From SR-FBR-E99 sp963732365 (GTDB lineage: Bacteria > Bacteroidota > Bacteroidia > Bacteroidales > VadinHA17): a stretch of 64,000 bases of DNA. Positions within the stretch are counted from its first letter, which is position 1; each line of letters opens with the position of its first letter. A program made the position numbers and the translations under genes. The stretch covers positions 434,001 through 498,000 of the forward strand of contig CAVSZC010000007.1 of the NCBI GenBank assembly GCA_963732365.1. The letters are read 5' to 3'. A model generated the notes under the pieces. It was not told the origin of the DNA. It worked only from the letters and a program-made list of their open reading frames with translations, and did no database searches. This document shows, in pieces, positions 1 to 9,444 of this stretch.

Positions 1-349
1 ACTTGTCTTCCTTCCATACCCCCGCCATCAGGGAATCTTTTCCCTCCGACTTAAACGTATAAATTCCGTTCCCGTCTCGGAGCCCCTTTTTCCATTGACC
101 CTCATATTTTTCACCTGTCTGCCAGACATAAATACCCTCACCGTCAGGATAACCCTTCCGGAATGAGCCCTTGTACTGGTCTATCCCGAATGCCTCGCCC
201 TTGCCATCGGCGAGACCCTGCTTGCAGTCTCCCGTATAAGTGTCAGCTATCCTTGGTATCAGGACCTTGCAGCTTTCCTGTCCCTGCACCTGAATAGCGG
301 TCAGGAGGAACAGAGACAATATTGCACATAATACAATTCCTTTTTTCAT
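1..349 (-). CDS. MORN-repeat protein, partial (C-terminus beyond window)
   Basis: Reading the minus strand from the ATG at 349 gives an open frame to the window edge, about 116 residues. It starts with a signal peptide (MKKGIVLCAILSLFLLTA). At least three MORN-type units follow, seen as YTGDCKQGLADGKGEA, YKGSFRKGYPDGEGIY and YEGQWKKGLRDGNGIY. MORN repeats form beta-hairpin ladders that often act as membrane or protein contact modules. The stop lies beyond the window, so total length is unknown. The family is clear; the role of this member cannot be inferred. It is separated from the SusD gene by the hairpin terminator at 436-466. Confidence 0.85.
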   Translation of the reverse strand, partial: MKKGIVLCAILSLFLLTAIQVQGQESCKVLIPRIADTYTGDCKQGLADGKGEAFGIDQYKGSFRKGYPDGEGIYVWQTGEKYEGQWKKGLRDGNGIYTFKSEGKDSLMAGVWKEDK

Positions 350-435
350 ATCGGGGTTTTATTAATTTTCAGTCAATGCCGGATGCTAAATAACAGCTTA
401 CTGTTACAACAAAAATCGCACCATATAAAGTTAAT

Positions 436-466
436 AAAAAAAAGAGACGCGCAATCTGCGCGTCTC
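436..466 (-). terminator. Intrinsic terminator of the susCD-like operon
   Basis: On the minus strand a perfect 10-bp stem (GAGACGCGCA at 444-453 against TGCGCGTCTC at 457-466) with a 3-nt loop is followed by eight T (436-443 on the plus strand is A8). It lies just past the SusD stop at 490. The stem core GACGCGCA recurs in a second hairpin at 21024-21046. Confidence 0.8.
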
Positions 467-489
467 CTCAGTTAAACCAGCTAACTGAT

Positions 490-2163
490 CTACTTAACGT
501 CAGTAACCGTCGGGACCGGGTTCTTACGTGTATTCCACCATACCTGGCTCTGAGTGCCGTTGGTGCTGAACATACCTTCGTTGATGAGCTCGATCTTTTC
601 GGCAGTCTGTGCTGCAGCAAGGTTCGTCGTATTGTATGTCTGCTCGCTGAGTGCATACTGAAGCCTGATCGGAAGACCAAGGTTCGGGTAATATGCTCCT
701 TCAAGCTCATACTCGAATATTCTTGCGGGGAAACCTGTCCTTCTTATCTCAGCATATGCTTCGATGCCCTGTCCGAATATTGCAGCCCATTTCTGTTCGC
801 AAATCTTCTGGAATTTCTGGGCATTGGTACCACTCCATACTACCAGCGGGTGAGCAAGATAGGTTGTGTAGTTCACAGGGAAGGGTGTCGTTCCGACAGT
901 GATGTCATTTGCATAACCCCATGAAGGAAATACAGTTCCGCCGTTTATACAGCCCCATCTCTCCATCGAGGCAGCTATACCGCCTTCATATGCAGTCTTG
1001 GCAGCAGCATCATTGGCTGCGCGGAGGTAGTACTCAGCCTTGATGAACTGAACCTCATCATAGGTCATCACTTTTGATGTAGCACCTTCAATGAAAGCTA
1101 TCTCCGTTCCAAGCATCGATATTGAGGGGAAGTTAGCAGCTGTGATGCCCCTTCCATTCTGGAAACCAACATAATCAAGCGGAGGTGTTGCTACAGAGTT
1201 GGGTGTCGGCTGTGCATAAATATGAAGCCTCGGGTCAACCCTTGCCTCAAGCCAGTCAACCATTGTCTCTGAAATAGCCTGGTCTTTTCTTGCGAAAAGG
1301 GTTTCATAGATTGGGTTCCTGTAAGGAATGCCGGGCCATACCAGTTCAGCATTATCCGCATTCGATGTAAAAATCGGATAGTTTGTCGGGCTGGCTAGGA
1401 TGGCAGCTATCTGTGCATCAGCATTGGCCAGTGCAGCAGCACCTGCTGATGTTGTAACCGTAGTGCCTCCTGCCATATTATAGGTCCATGACCATGGCGT
1501 GCCGGCTGCGCGGTTCAGTATCCTCAGCTTGAGTGAGTTTGCAAACTTCCTCCAGAGGGTGGGGTCGCCACCGTAAAGGATGTCGCCTGTACCGAAGTTC
1601 ACCGAGGTACCGGCGAGCAGTTGGTTGGCCTCCTCAAGTTCTGCAAGGAGTGCAGGATAGATGGTCTCCTGTGTGTCATACACGGGGGTGATTGTTCCGT
1701 CAACATAGAGACCCTGGATTGCTTCTGAGTACGGGACATCGCCCCATGTGTCAGTCAGATAGAGATATGTCCATGCTCTCATGATCTTGGCAGCAGCCAG
1801 AAGTTTGTCATCACCTGACTCGGTGGTCTTGTCGATCACAATCTGCAGGTTCTTGAGTTCACTTGTATAAGGGCCTTCAAAATAGCTTGACATGTCACGA
1901 GGCATGTATCTGTCCTCATCAATGTACTGAATCTTGCACCACTGCTGGCACCATACGCCGAGGTATGTGTGCTGCATCCATCCGCCAAGCTGGCGGCTGA
2001 TTGAGTTCTGAACAGCATTGGTAAAGATGTTGATAGCAGGTACGTCGACCGGGTTGTTCGGGTTGGTGTTCATCTCCTCAAAACCATCAGTGCAGGAAGA
2101 GAGAAGACCCACAGCAATGAACAGTCCCAGTATTAATTTTTTTGTTTTTTGTATGTATTTCAT
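490..2163 (-). CDS. SusD/RagB-like outer-membrane lipoprotein (SusD-like_2 type)
   Basis: About 557 residues. I chose the ATG at 2163 because it gives a clean lipoprotein signal (MKYIQKTKKLILGLFIAVGL, then lipobox LSSC). A start four codons upstream at 2175 is possible but adds MHLI. After the Cys comes the typical SusD beginning (DGFEEMNTNPNNP) and a helical TPR-rich body (AKIMRAWTYLYLTDTWGDVP). SusD proteins sit on the cell surface as lids of SusC transporters and bind the imported ligand, usually a glycan or peptide. It lies 18 nt downstream of the SusC gene, so the two are co-transcribed. No hydrolase is in the same operon, so the substrate cannot be assigned. Confidence 0.93.
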   Translation of the reverse strand: MKYIQKTKKLILGLFIAVGLLSSCTDGFEEMNTNPNNPVDVPAINIFTNAVQNSISRQLGGWMQHTYLGVWCQQWCKIQYIDEDRYMPRDMSSYFEGPYTSELKNLQIVIDKTTESGDDKLLAAAKIMRAWTYLYLTDTWGDVPYSEAIQGLYVDGTITPVYDTQETIYPALLAELEEANQLLAGTSVNFGTGDILYGGDPTLWRKFANSLKLRILNRAAGTPWSWTYNMAGGTTVTTSAGAAALANADAQIAAILASPTNYPIFTSNADNAELVWPGIPYRNPIYETLFARKDQAISETMVDWLEARVDPRLHIYAQPTPNSVATPPLDYVGFQNGRGITAANFPSISMLGTEIAFIEGATSKVMTYDEVQFIKAEYYLRAANDAAAKTAYEGGIAASMERWGCINGGTVFPSWGYANDITVGTTPFPVNYTTYLAHPLVVWSGTNAQKFQKICEQKWAAIFGQGIEAYAEIRRTGFPARIFEYELEGAYYPNLGLPIRLQYALSEQTYNTTNLAAAQTAEKIELINEGMFSTNGTQSQVWWNTRKNPVPTVTDVK

Positions 2164-2180
2164 AATCAGATGCATTTAGG

Positions 2181-5100
2181 TTAGAAATCAAGCTTGATGT
2201 TGAACCCATAGGATCTGGTAGAAGGAATAGCGTTGTTCTCTGCGCCAACAGAGGTGTTACCAGCACTATTACTAACTTCCGGGTCAATGTTGGGTATGTT
2301 CGTGCTAATGAGCCAGAGGTTACGTCCTACCAATGCAAGGTTCAGGTTTTTGATCCCGGCCTTCTTGAGGAATTCGATATTGTTAAATGAATAACCCACA
2401 GCCACTTCGCGAAGCTTGACAAAACTGCCGTCATAGGTGTCCAGTTCATTCTTACCGTAGAATCCATATGCCCATGAATTGGCATTTGTATAAGTAGTGT
2501 TCTCAACAGGAGTTGTGACATTTGCTCCTGAGGCATCGATGAACTGGATGGTTCCGTCGGAGAGGACCTTACCGTAAACAGCGCCTTCAATCAGTTTGCC
2601 ACCGCCTTCTGAAAGCGGATCCCTGATGTTCTTGCCGTTGGCATTAATGGCTGCGGTCTCTTCAAGAATACCTGTGTATTTACCCCACATGTTGGTAACA
2701 GAGTGGATCAGACCACCTTTCCTGAAGTCAACCAGGAAGCTGAAGCTGAGATCCTTATAGTTGAATGCGTTATTTACGCCGCCGAACCAGTCAGGATAGA
2801 TATTGCCAAGGTCTGTCCTTGCACCTGAACGGATATATCTTCCGTTTGTCCCTACGAGAGGTCTGCCGGAATATTCAATGTGCGAAAGCTGTGTCTCCTC
2901 CTTGTCATAATATATCTTCTTTGCGTTCTCACGTACGATGGCATATCCCCAGAGTGTTCCGTACTCCTGTCCGGGTATTGCATAAACGTATGCACCCCAG
3001 CTGGCATCATAAAGGTAGAGATACTTCATGTCACCGTAGAGCTCAACAACCTTGTTTTCGTTTGTTGACCAGTTAACGGTTATGTCCCAGTTGAAGTCTT
3101 TCTTCTGGATTGCTGTAGCCAGCAACTGAAGTTCTATACCCTGGTTCTGCAGGTTACCAGCGTTGATGGTCTGGCTGCTGAAGCCCGAGGTACGGGATAC
3201 AGCGATGTTCATGATCTGGTTCTTGGTGTTCTCCCTGTAGAACGCTGCATCAAGAGCAAGCCTGTTGTTGAAGAATCTCATCTCGATACCTGCCTCTTTT
3301 GACTGCTTCCTCTGCGGTTTCAGTCCGAGCGGAGGGATAGTGCTTGTATAACCGAGTGACGGGTTGCCGTCATAAGGCTGAGCAGCACTGTATGTGCCGT
3401 TAAGTGAATATGCACCTGCTGTTCCGCCTACCTCGGCATAACTGGCTCTCAGTTTCATGAAAGAAAGAACACTTGATTCAATGCCAAGTGCATCAGTCAG
3501 GATGAAAGAGAGTGATGCTGACGGGTAGAAGTATGAGTTGTTGTCGATCGGAAGTGTCGATGACCAGTCATTACGGCCCGTAAGGTTCAGGTAGATCCAG
3601 TTCCTGAAGCCGATGTTTGCGGTAGCGAACACGCTCTGAAGTTCCGTGTGTGTCTCGCTCAGGCTTGTCGTTGCTGCTGCTGCAGCGTTGCTTACCGAGT
3701 AGAGGTCGGGAACAATAAGGTCAGGAACTGATGTTGCATGATACTGGTAGTCAAAATGGTTATATTCACCACCAACGAAACCGTCGATGTTGAAGTCACC
3801 GAATGCCTTGGCGAATTCAAGTCTTGCGTTGGCGTTCGTTTCTGCCCTGCGGTTTGAATAAGCGGTAAAGCCTCCTTCGGGGTCACCTGAACCGATGTCA
3901 CCCTTGGCTGTTCTCTGAATGATATCCTCAATTGACCAGTCTGTTCCGGCAAGAGCCCTGAACGTCAGCCAGTCAGTGAATTTCCATGCAAAGTTGACGT
4001 TGCCTATCATCCTGTCCCTGTTCCTTGAGTTTGTGCTCTTGTTGAGGGTCCAGTAGGGGTTGTTGTGATAGCTGTGGTTCCAGTTGAAAGGAAGGCCTGT
4101 CTTGGGATCAGTCTCATTCCACTTCTCCTTCAGTATTTCCATATCGACCTGGCGACCGAACCACTGCATGACAGACTGCATCGGGTTACCGGCGTTGTAG
4201 CCGTTCTCTGCAATGTTGTCACTGTTGTTGCTGATGTAGGTGGCAGATCCGCCAACAGTAATCCTGCTGTTAACAGCCATTTCACCGTTCAGCTGTATGG
4301 TGTTCTTTGTAAGGTCAGTGTTCGGAAGGATACCCTTGATCCTCTGGTTTGATGCTGAGAGGCGGAAGTTTGCGCCTTCCCTGGCACCGGCAACCGAAAG
4401 GTTAGTGGTCATCTTCATCCCTGTCTCAAAGAAACTCTTGACGTTGTCAGGATGTGAAACCCATGGCGTCGGGGTGCGGATGTCAGTCTCGGGATCATAC
4501 GGGCTGTCAAACTGCGGAATCATAAGACCAGCGTCAAGACGTGGTCCCCAGCTCTCGTCAACACCGTCATTTATGCCGCCATAGTTACCGTCGACATATT
4601 CAAATTCGCCGCCGCCGCCCTGACCGTACAGGTTCTGGAATTTGGGAAGCACAAGCGGATTTTCCCACATTATGTTCTCTTCAAGGGTAACACCGAGACC
4701 GGTCTGGCCCTTGCGTGACTTACCTGATTTAGTGGTGATAAGTACAACACCGTTTACAGCTCTTGAACCATACAGTGCAGCTGCGCTGGCGCCCTTCAGA
4801 ACGCTGATGTTCTCAACGTCAGACGGGTTGATGTCGCTGGCCATGTTGCCATAGTCCATTCCGCCGTAAGAACCGGCATCAGATGTAGCATTGCTGATCG
4901 GAACACCGTCAACAACAAAGAGTGGCTGCGTGTTACCGCTTGCTGAGAGTGAGTTTACGCCCCTGATAAGGATCCTTACACCCGAAGCGACACCACCGTC
5001 AGTATTTGATATCTGTACTCCGGAAAGTTTACCCTGGAAAGCGTTGACAATGTTTGACACTTTCTGCTGTTCGAGGTTCTCACCTCCCAGGTCCTGGACT

Positions 5101-5468
5101 GAATATCCGAGAGCCTTCTTCTCACGGGAGATACCGAGAGCCGTAACAACAACCTCATCAAGGCCGAGCATGTCGGTCAACATTGTAACATTAATGGTAG
5201 TACGTCCACCGATGGCTTCAGTCACGGTCTTCATTCCAACGAAGTGGAATACAAGGGATTGTGCATCTGCGGGTGCGGTGACGGTGTAATTACCATCAGC
5301 ATCGGTCAAGGTACCAACAGTGGTACCTTTAACTGTTACAGCAGCGCTCGGAATGGGAAGCCCATCTTCAGCTGAAGTAACAGTCCCTTTGATAGTCACC
5401 GTCTGTGCCATCAGGGCAGTAAAGCCCGTAAACACAAACAGTGAAAGCAACAGTTTTAGTCTGTTCAT
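2181..5468 (-). CDS. SusC/RagA TonB-dependent outer-membrane transporter
   Basis: 1095 residues, normal for SusC. In order: signal peptide (MNRLKLLLSLFVFTGFTALM), carboxypeptidase-regulatory-like domain (about 24-100), a TonB-box-like stretch (EVVVTALG), plug domain with the signature ILIRGVNSLS and LKGASAAALYGSRA (about 115-235), then a long beta-barrel ending in FNIKLDF with an aromatic last residue. It imports large nutrients across the outer membrane using TonB/ExbBD energy, paired with the SusD lipoprotein downstream. A -7-type motif lies about 100 nt upstream, leaving a long leader. No regulator gene (SusR, ECF sigma, anti-sigma) is next to it. Confidence 0.95.
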   Translation of the reverse strand: MNRLKLLLSLFVFTGFTALMAQTVTIKGTVTSAEDGLPIPSAAVTVKGTTVGTLTDADGNYTVTAPADAQSLVFHFVGMKTVTEAIGGRTTINVTMLTDMLGLDEVVVTALGISREKKALGYSVQDLGGENLEQQKVSNIVNAFQGKLSGVQISNTDGGVASGVRILIRGVNSLSASGNTQPLFVVDGVPISNATSDAGSYGGMDYGNMASDINPSDVENISVLKGASAAALYGSRAVNGVVLITTKSGKSRKGQTGLGVTLEENIMWENPLVLPKFQNLYGQGGGGEFEYVDGNYGGINDGVDESWGPRLDAGLMIPQFDSPYDPETDIRTPTPWVSHPDNVKSFFETGMKMTTNLSVAGAREGANFRLSASNQRIKGILPNTDLTKNTIQLNGEMAVNSRITVGGSATYISNNSDNIAENGYNAGNPMQSVMQWFGRQVDMEILKEKWNETDPKTGLPFNWNHSYHNNPYWTLNKSTNSRNRDRMIGNVNFAWKFTDWLTFRALAGTDWSIEDIIQRTAKGDIGSGDPEGGFTAYSNRRAETNANARLEFAKAFGDFNIDGFVGGEYNHFDYQYHATSVPDLIVPDLYSVSNAAAAATTSLSETHTELQSVFATANIGFRNWIYLNLTGRNDWSSTLPIDNNSYFYPSASLSFILTDALGIESSVLSFMKLRASYAEVGGTAGAYSLNGTYSAAQPYDGNPSLGYTSTIPPLGLKPQRKQSKEAGIEMRFFNNRLALDAAFYRENTKNQIMNIAVSRTSGFSSQTINAGNLQNQGIELQLLATAIQKKDFNWDITVNWSTNENKVVELYGDMKYLYLYDASWGAYVYAIPGQEYGTLWGYAIVRENAKKIYYDKEETQLSHIEYSGRPLVGTNGRYIRSGARTDLGNIYPDWFGGVNNAFNYKDLSFSFLVDFRKGGLIHSVTNMWGKYTGILEETAAINANGKNIRDPLSEGGGKLIEGAVYGKVLSDGTIQFIDASGANVTTPVENTTYTNANSWAYGFYGKNELDTYDGSFVKLREVAVGYSFNNIEFLKKAGIKNLNLALVGRNLWLISTNIPNIDPEVSNSAGNTSVGAENNAIPSTRSYGFNIKLDF

Positions 5469-5569
5469 AGATCAGAGTTTTAGTTTAACAAAAAAGGTTT
5501 AGGTTACACAAGCCACCCAAAACCGGACTGCAGGCCAAAGTCTGCCGGCCAATTCTGAATGGCATCGAT

Positions 5570-5577
5570 CAAAAGTA
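5570..5577 (-). promoter_or_regulatory. Candidate Bacteroidota -7 promoter for susC
   Basis: The minus strand reads TACTTTTG, matching the Bacteroidota -7 consensus TAnnTTTG. It is about 100 nt upstream of the SusC ATG and would give a long leader. The -33 element is poor, so this is a candidate only. Confidence 0.4.
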
Positions 5578-5719
5578 CTATTTTTTATCAGAAATACCTT
5601 TTTTTCGCTTTTTTTTTTGTTCAGGGGTAAAAACCATCATCATGAATCATATTTGACTGCAGGAGCGGCAGTTTAAACCCACTTTTTATTAATTTTAATC
5701 CCGTAACAATTCAAGACTT

Positions 5720-6373
5720 ATGAATGCAGCAGTAGTACTGGCAGGATGCGGCGTTTTCGACGGCGCAGAGATACACGAGGCAGTGATGACGCTATATGCA
5801 ATAGACAAAACAGGCGGTACTTACCAGATATTTGCCCCCAATGTCATGCAGCATCACGTGATAAATCACCTCACGGGCGAGGTGTCAGAGGAGACGAGGA
5901 ACGTGCTGACCGAGGCAGCACGGATAGCAAGGGGGAAGATCAGGGCCCTCACAGAATACAGGGCTGCAGACTTTGATGCACTCATTTTCCCCGGCGGATT
6001 CGGAGTGGCAAAGAACCTCTGCACTTATGCCTTTGACGGCACAGACTGCCAGGTTGACCGGGTAGCAGAATCAGCCATCCGTGAGACTCACAGGGCAGGG
6101 AAACCGATCGGAGCACTGTGTATCTCTCCAGTCCTTATTGCAAGGGTTCTGGGCAACGTAGCAGTTACAATAGGCAATGATGCCGTCACCGCTGCCGATA
6201 TAAAATCTATGGGAGCCGTGCATGAGATCAGGCGTCATGGCGAGGTGACCGTCGACAGGAAGAACAGGATAGTAACGGCACCCTGTTACATGCTCAACTC
6301 AAGACTGTCAGATATTGCGGCTGATGCGGATGCTGTCATAAAGGCTATCGGGGAACTGATCAAGGGGAAGTGA
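5720..6373 (+). CDS. elbB: ElbB-like glyoxalase of the DJ-1/PfpI family
   Basis: 217 residues, the usual ElbB length. The N-terminus (VVLAGCGVFDGAEIHEAVMT) and FPGGFGVAKNL are hallmark ElbB segments. The DJ-1 nucleophile Cys is at about residue 134 (GKPIGALCISP). E. coli ElbB has weak glyoxalase activity and is historically linked to isoprenoid biosynthesis; the physiological role is unsettled. The gene stands alone, divergent from susC and convergent with the DUF4294 gene only 15 bp away. Family assignment is firm. Confidence 0.9.
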   Translation: MNAAVVLAGCGVFDGAEIHEAVMTLYAIDKTGGTYQIFAPNVMQHHVINHLTGEVSEETRNVLTEAARIARGKIRALTEYRAADFDALIFPGGFGVAKNLCTYAFDGTDCQVDRVAESAIRETHRAGKPIGALCISPVLIARVLGNVAVTIGNDAVTAADIKSMGAVHEIRRHGEVTVDRKNRIVTAPCYMLNSRLSDIAADADAVIKAIGELIKGK

Positions 6374-6388
6374 TCAGGCGCAGGAGAA

Positions 6389-7000
6389 TCATAGTCGCCC
6401 CGCCTCAATCTCAAATATGATCTGCTCTATGAGGTAATCCTCTCCCATCGGATCATAGTTTGTCTTGAGGTTGGCGCCGAAGATGCGGGCGATACCCTGC
6501 CAGAATGATGCGGAGAATTTCCCTCTGTATTGCCTTATTAGGTCATAGGAAGTATTCTGTGTCTCGCGGTCTATAAGTTTCAGTAATATCTTCCCCTGTG
6601 TAAAGGTGAGCTTTCGCATATCATCCTCATACTCGCTGAAGATATCCTTCTCATATTGCTGCAGGAAGTTACGCTGGTCCTTTTCTGCGGGCATCATCTC
6701 AAGCACCCTGTTCACACGCCCCAGCTCATCCCTGACAATGAGTGCATAGGGATAAACCTTTCGTATATTATATACCATGCGCGCGTGCCTTCGATAGTCG
6801 AACCTCACGTGGCGGGGCATCCTGGCATATACGGTGACCTCCTTCAGCTCGACATAAGGGTAGGTCTGACCGTCAAATGTTGCCGTCTTAAGCAGGTTTG
6901 GCACAGCTGAAACAGTATCGGCAGCAGTGACCGGCTGCTCCTGGCAGAAAACAGGCACCAACAGAAGGTTGAACAGCAATATGTTTATCAGCCGTAACAT
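6389..7000 (-). CDS. DUF4294 domain-containing exported protein
   Basis: 203 residues with an N-terminal signal peptide (MLRLINILLFNLLLVPVFCQ). Positions about 45-195 match the Bacteroidota family DUF4294: VTVYARMPRHVR, then Arg/Tyr-rich helices (YNIRKVYPYALIVRDEL) and a C-terminal YDPMGEDYLIEQIIFEIE. No function is established for the family. The context (ElbB-like gene on the other strand) does not help. A TAAATTTG motif lies just upstream. Confidence 0.85.
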   Translation of the reverse strand: MLRLINILLFNLLLVPVFCQEQPVTAADTVSAVPNLLKTATFDGQTYPYVELKEVTVYARMPRHVRFDYRRHARMVYNIRKVYPYALIVRDELGRVNRVLEMMPAEKDQRNFLQQYEKDIFSEYEDDMRKLTFTQGKILLKLIDRETQNTSYDLIRQYRGKFSASFWQGIARIFGANLKTNYDPMGEDYLIEQIIFEIEAGRL

Positions 7001-7010
7001 AATTCAACTG

Positions 7011-7018
7011 CAAATTTA
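7011..7018 (-). promoter_or_regulatory. Candidate -7 promoter for the DUF4294 gene
   Basis: The minus strand reads TAAATTTG, a perfect TAnnTTTG, about 11 nt before the ATG at 7000. A TTTG lies 14 nt further upstream, closer than the usual 19-20 nt spacing. Confidence 0.35.
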
Positions 7019-7102
7019 ACCAATTGTCGTGCCAAATCTGGCGCAGCATGATAAAACTAAGCTATATTCACACCTGGGAAATATCATATCATTTATCAAC
7101 AC

Positions 7103-7747
7103 ATGCCTGTTTCTCCAACAATTGATGAACTGGAATCCGGCCCGGACTTCGAAAAAGTGCTGACGCTTCAGTATAACGACATCGCACAGTTTGTTATTGG
7201 CCGGTTTTTTTCATTTACTCTGCCTACAGCAATGATATGGGTTGTACTTGCTCTCTCTGCCTTTCTGACCGTATGGCTATGGCCCGGCCAGACAGTCTCG
7301 GATGAAAGCCGGCACATAATACAAGGTCTTCTGACAGGACTGATTGGTTTCCCTCTGCTTCTGATACCGTTCCACGAGGGTCTTCATCTGGTTCCTTACT
7401 GGCTCGCCGGCGCCCGAGACATTCGTTTCGGCGCTGACCTGAGGCAGGGTATTATCTATGTCACTGCTCACCGTTTTGTGACAAGCCAATCTCTTTTCTC
7501 CTTCGTTGCCCTGACCCCCTTCGCCGTCATCACTGCCGGGCTCGCGGCAGCGATGATCTTCACCTCTCCGTGGATGCAATGGGTACTGGCAATGACGCTG
7601 TTCGCACATGCCACCATGTGTACCGGAGACGCTGCTCTTATCGGCTTCATGTCAGCCTTCAGGGGGAGAAGGACCTTCACATGGGACGATGCAGATAAAG
7701 GGGTGGCCTACTTCTGCGCAGAGAAGCTGCCTGAGAACAAAGAATGA
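7103..7747 (+). CDS. DUF3267-type membrane protein with HExxH motif
   Basis: 214 residues. Several hydrophobic segments (about 38-60, 74-92, 130-155, 160-180) surround FHEGLHLVPYW, in which H91-E92-x-x-H95 is an HExxH zinc motif. This matches the DUF3267 group of predicted membrane zincins, of unknown substrate. The gene is followed 58 nt later by the POT-like transporter. A protease activity is predicted from the motif only. Confidence 0.75.
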   Translation: MPVSPTIDELESGPDFEKVLTLQYNDIAQFVIGRFFSFTLPTAMIWVVLALSAFLTVWLWPGQTVSDESRHIIQGLLTGLIGFPLLLIPFHEGLHLVPYWLAGARDIRFGADLRQGIIYVTAHRFVTSQSLFSFVALTPFAVITAGLAAAMIFTSPWMQWVLAMTLFAHATMCTGDAALIGFMSAFRGRRTFTWDDADKGVAYFCAEKLPENKE

Positions 7748-7754
7748 GACCTGA

Positions 7755-7807
7755 ATAAGGCTCTGTCAATTAATTCACTACTTTAAGCCCGCAAATCAGA
7801 GCCTTAT
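7755..7807 (+). promoter_or_regulatory. Inverted repeat overlapping a start codon (possible translational hairpin)
   Basis: ATAAGGCTCTG (7755-7765) is exactly complementary to CAGAGCCTTAT (7797-7807). The loop is 31 nt. The second arm overlaps the first two bases of the transporter ATG at 7806-7808. In RNA this 11-bp stem would hold the start region closed. There is no U-run after it, so it is not a usual terminator. Confidence 0.55.
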
Positions 7808-9248
7808 GAGTCACTTTGTCAATGTAATAAAAAAGTTCCCGAGAGTATTCTGGATCTCCAACATTATTGAGCTTTTCGAACGGTGGGCATGGTACGGCTT
7901 CTATAACGGTTTCTTCGCCCTGTATCTTACCTCTGCGAAAGAGGACGGCGCCCTTGGTTTCTCAAACGTCGAGAAAGGGACTATCATGGGCACCGGGTCG
8001 ATGATCCTTTATTTCCTCCCGGTTATTTCCGGTGCCATCGCTGACAGGGTAGGCTATAAAAAAATGCTGATAATCTCATTCAGCACCTATATCCTCTCAT
8101 TCTTCATGCTCAGCAGATTCGGGACGTTCGGGGCAATTTTCGCAGCCTTCATCCTCCTTGCGGTCGCCGGAGCAATTTTCAAGCCGATAATATCCGGCAC
8201 CGTCGCCAGGGTGACCGACAGGGAGACCTCTTCCGTGGGTTTTGGAATATTCTATATGGTTGTAAATATCGGAGGCTTCATCGGCCCGTTCGTATCAAGC
8301 ATGATCTATAAGAACAGCTGGGATGCAGTATTCTATATTTCAATCGCAGCGATGGCAATGAATTATATTTTTGTCTTCTTCTTTTATAAGGAACCTGCGG
8401 TAGAAGCCAATGGCAAATCGCTGCTTCAGAATGTCGGCATCGCCTTCAGAAATATCGGCGTTACACTGACAGACTGGAAATATGTTCTTTTCCTGCTGAT
8501 CATAGGTGTTTTCTGGACCGCCTATAACCAGCTCTACTATTCATTCCCGGTCTTCATTGAGGCATGGGTCAACCTCGATAAAATGGCTGTTACGCTGGGC
8601 CTCGAGCCGGGCACCATCACCACCGTTACTATTTCAAGCCTGGCATCGTTCTATATAATCCTCTTCCAGCTAATTGTGTCATCTGTTACTGCAAGGGTCA
8701 GACCGCTGAACTCGATAATGACCGGAATATTCATACTGGCATTCGGACTGGCCATGATGTTTACAAACCTCAATCCGTGGCTGATAGCACTTGGCGTTCT
8801 TATCTTCGGGATCGGTGAGATGGCATCGTCACCCAAGACACAGGAATACATTGGCCGGATAGCTCCGTCAGACAGAAAGGCGCTTTATATGGGCACTGCC
8901 TTCCTGCCGATAGCGTTCGGGCATATTGCTGCCGGGTGGGTATCAGGCAAACCTTACGAGGTTATGGCTGACAAGCTCTTCCTGCTGCAAAAAGCAGTGG
9001 CTGAGAAGGGCTTTGATATCCCGGAAGTATCAGCGTCATTCACACAGACAGATTATTATGCAAGGGCGCAGGAGCTTTTCGGAATGGATTCGCAGCAGCT
9101 GACTGCTTACCTCTGGAGTACATACAATCCTTCAAAGGTCTGGGTTATCTTCTCAGGTATTGCAGTGGCTGCAAGTATCCTGCTTTTCCTGTATGACAGG
9201 CTCATTCTCAGAGGCAGGGAGGTAGACGGGAATAGCAGGCACCAGTAG
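7806..9248 (+). CDS. MFS transporter, POT/PTR2-like
   Basis: 480 residues with about 12-14 membrane segments. The N-terminus FERWAWYGFYNGFFALYLT resembles the POT family ERxxYYG motif, and FYMVVNIGGFIGPFV resembles the POT FYMGINxGAF motif, suggesting a proton-coupled oligopeptide-type carrier. The canonical ExxER is not fully kept, so substrate is open. The start codon lies in a predicted hairpin with the sequence upstream. Downstream is a repeat-bearing gap, then the PHP gene. Confidence 0.75.
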   Translation: MSHFVNVIKKFPRVFWISNIIELFERWAWYGFYNGFFALYLTSAKEDGALGFSNVEKGTIMGTGSMILYFLPVISGAIADRVGYKKMLIISFSTYILSFFMLSRFGTFGAIFAAFILLAVAGAIFKPIISGTVARVTDRETSSVGFGIFYMVVNIGGFIGPFVSSMIYKNSWDAVFYISIAAMAMNYIFVFFFYKEPAVEANGKSLLQNVGIAFRNIGVTLTDWKYVLFLLIIGVFWTAYNQLYYSFPVFIEAWVNLDKMAVTLGLEPGTITTVTISSLASFYIILFQLIVSSVTARVRPLNSIMTGIFILAFGLAMMFTNLNPWLIALGVLIFGIGEMASSPKTQEYIGRIAPSDRKALYMGTAFLPIAFGHIAAGWVSGKPYEVMADKLFLLQKAVAEKGFDIPEVSASFTQTDYYARAQELFGMDSQQLTAYLWSTYNPSKVWVIFSGIAVAASILLFLYDRLILRGREVDGNSRHQ

Positions 9249-9410
9249 AGCATAGAGCGTAGAGCATAGAGATATGAGATATGGGATATGAGAGGTTTTA
9301 ACACAGAGTGACACTGAGTAAAATACAGAGTTACACAGTAGTTTTTACAATTAAAACAGTGAAACTCCACTTTAACTCTGTGTCAATCAGTGGTTAAAAA
9401 ATGATTGAAT
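9249..9410. repeat. Short direct and inverted repeats in the intergenic gap
   Basis: The gap contains tandem-like units (GAGCATAGAGCGTAGAGCATAG, then GATATGAGATATGGGATATGAGAG). TTTTAACACAGAGTGACACT at about 9297-9316 faces an imperfect complement, AACTCTGTGTCAATCAGTGG, at about 9375-9394. Such ACACAGAG/CTCTGTGT blocks look like a dispersed intergenic repeat. No gene is visible in this gap. Confidence 0.5.
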
Positions 9411-9444
9411 ATCCGCAAAACTGCATAACCACATAACAAGAAAT

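Noticed and set aside
7755..7807. Inverted repeat as a terminator
   Set aside because: No T-run follows and the arm covers a start codon.
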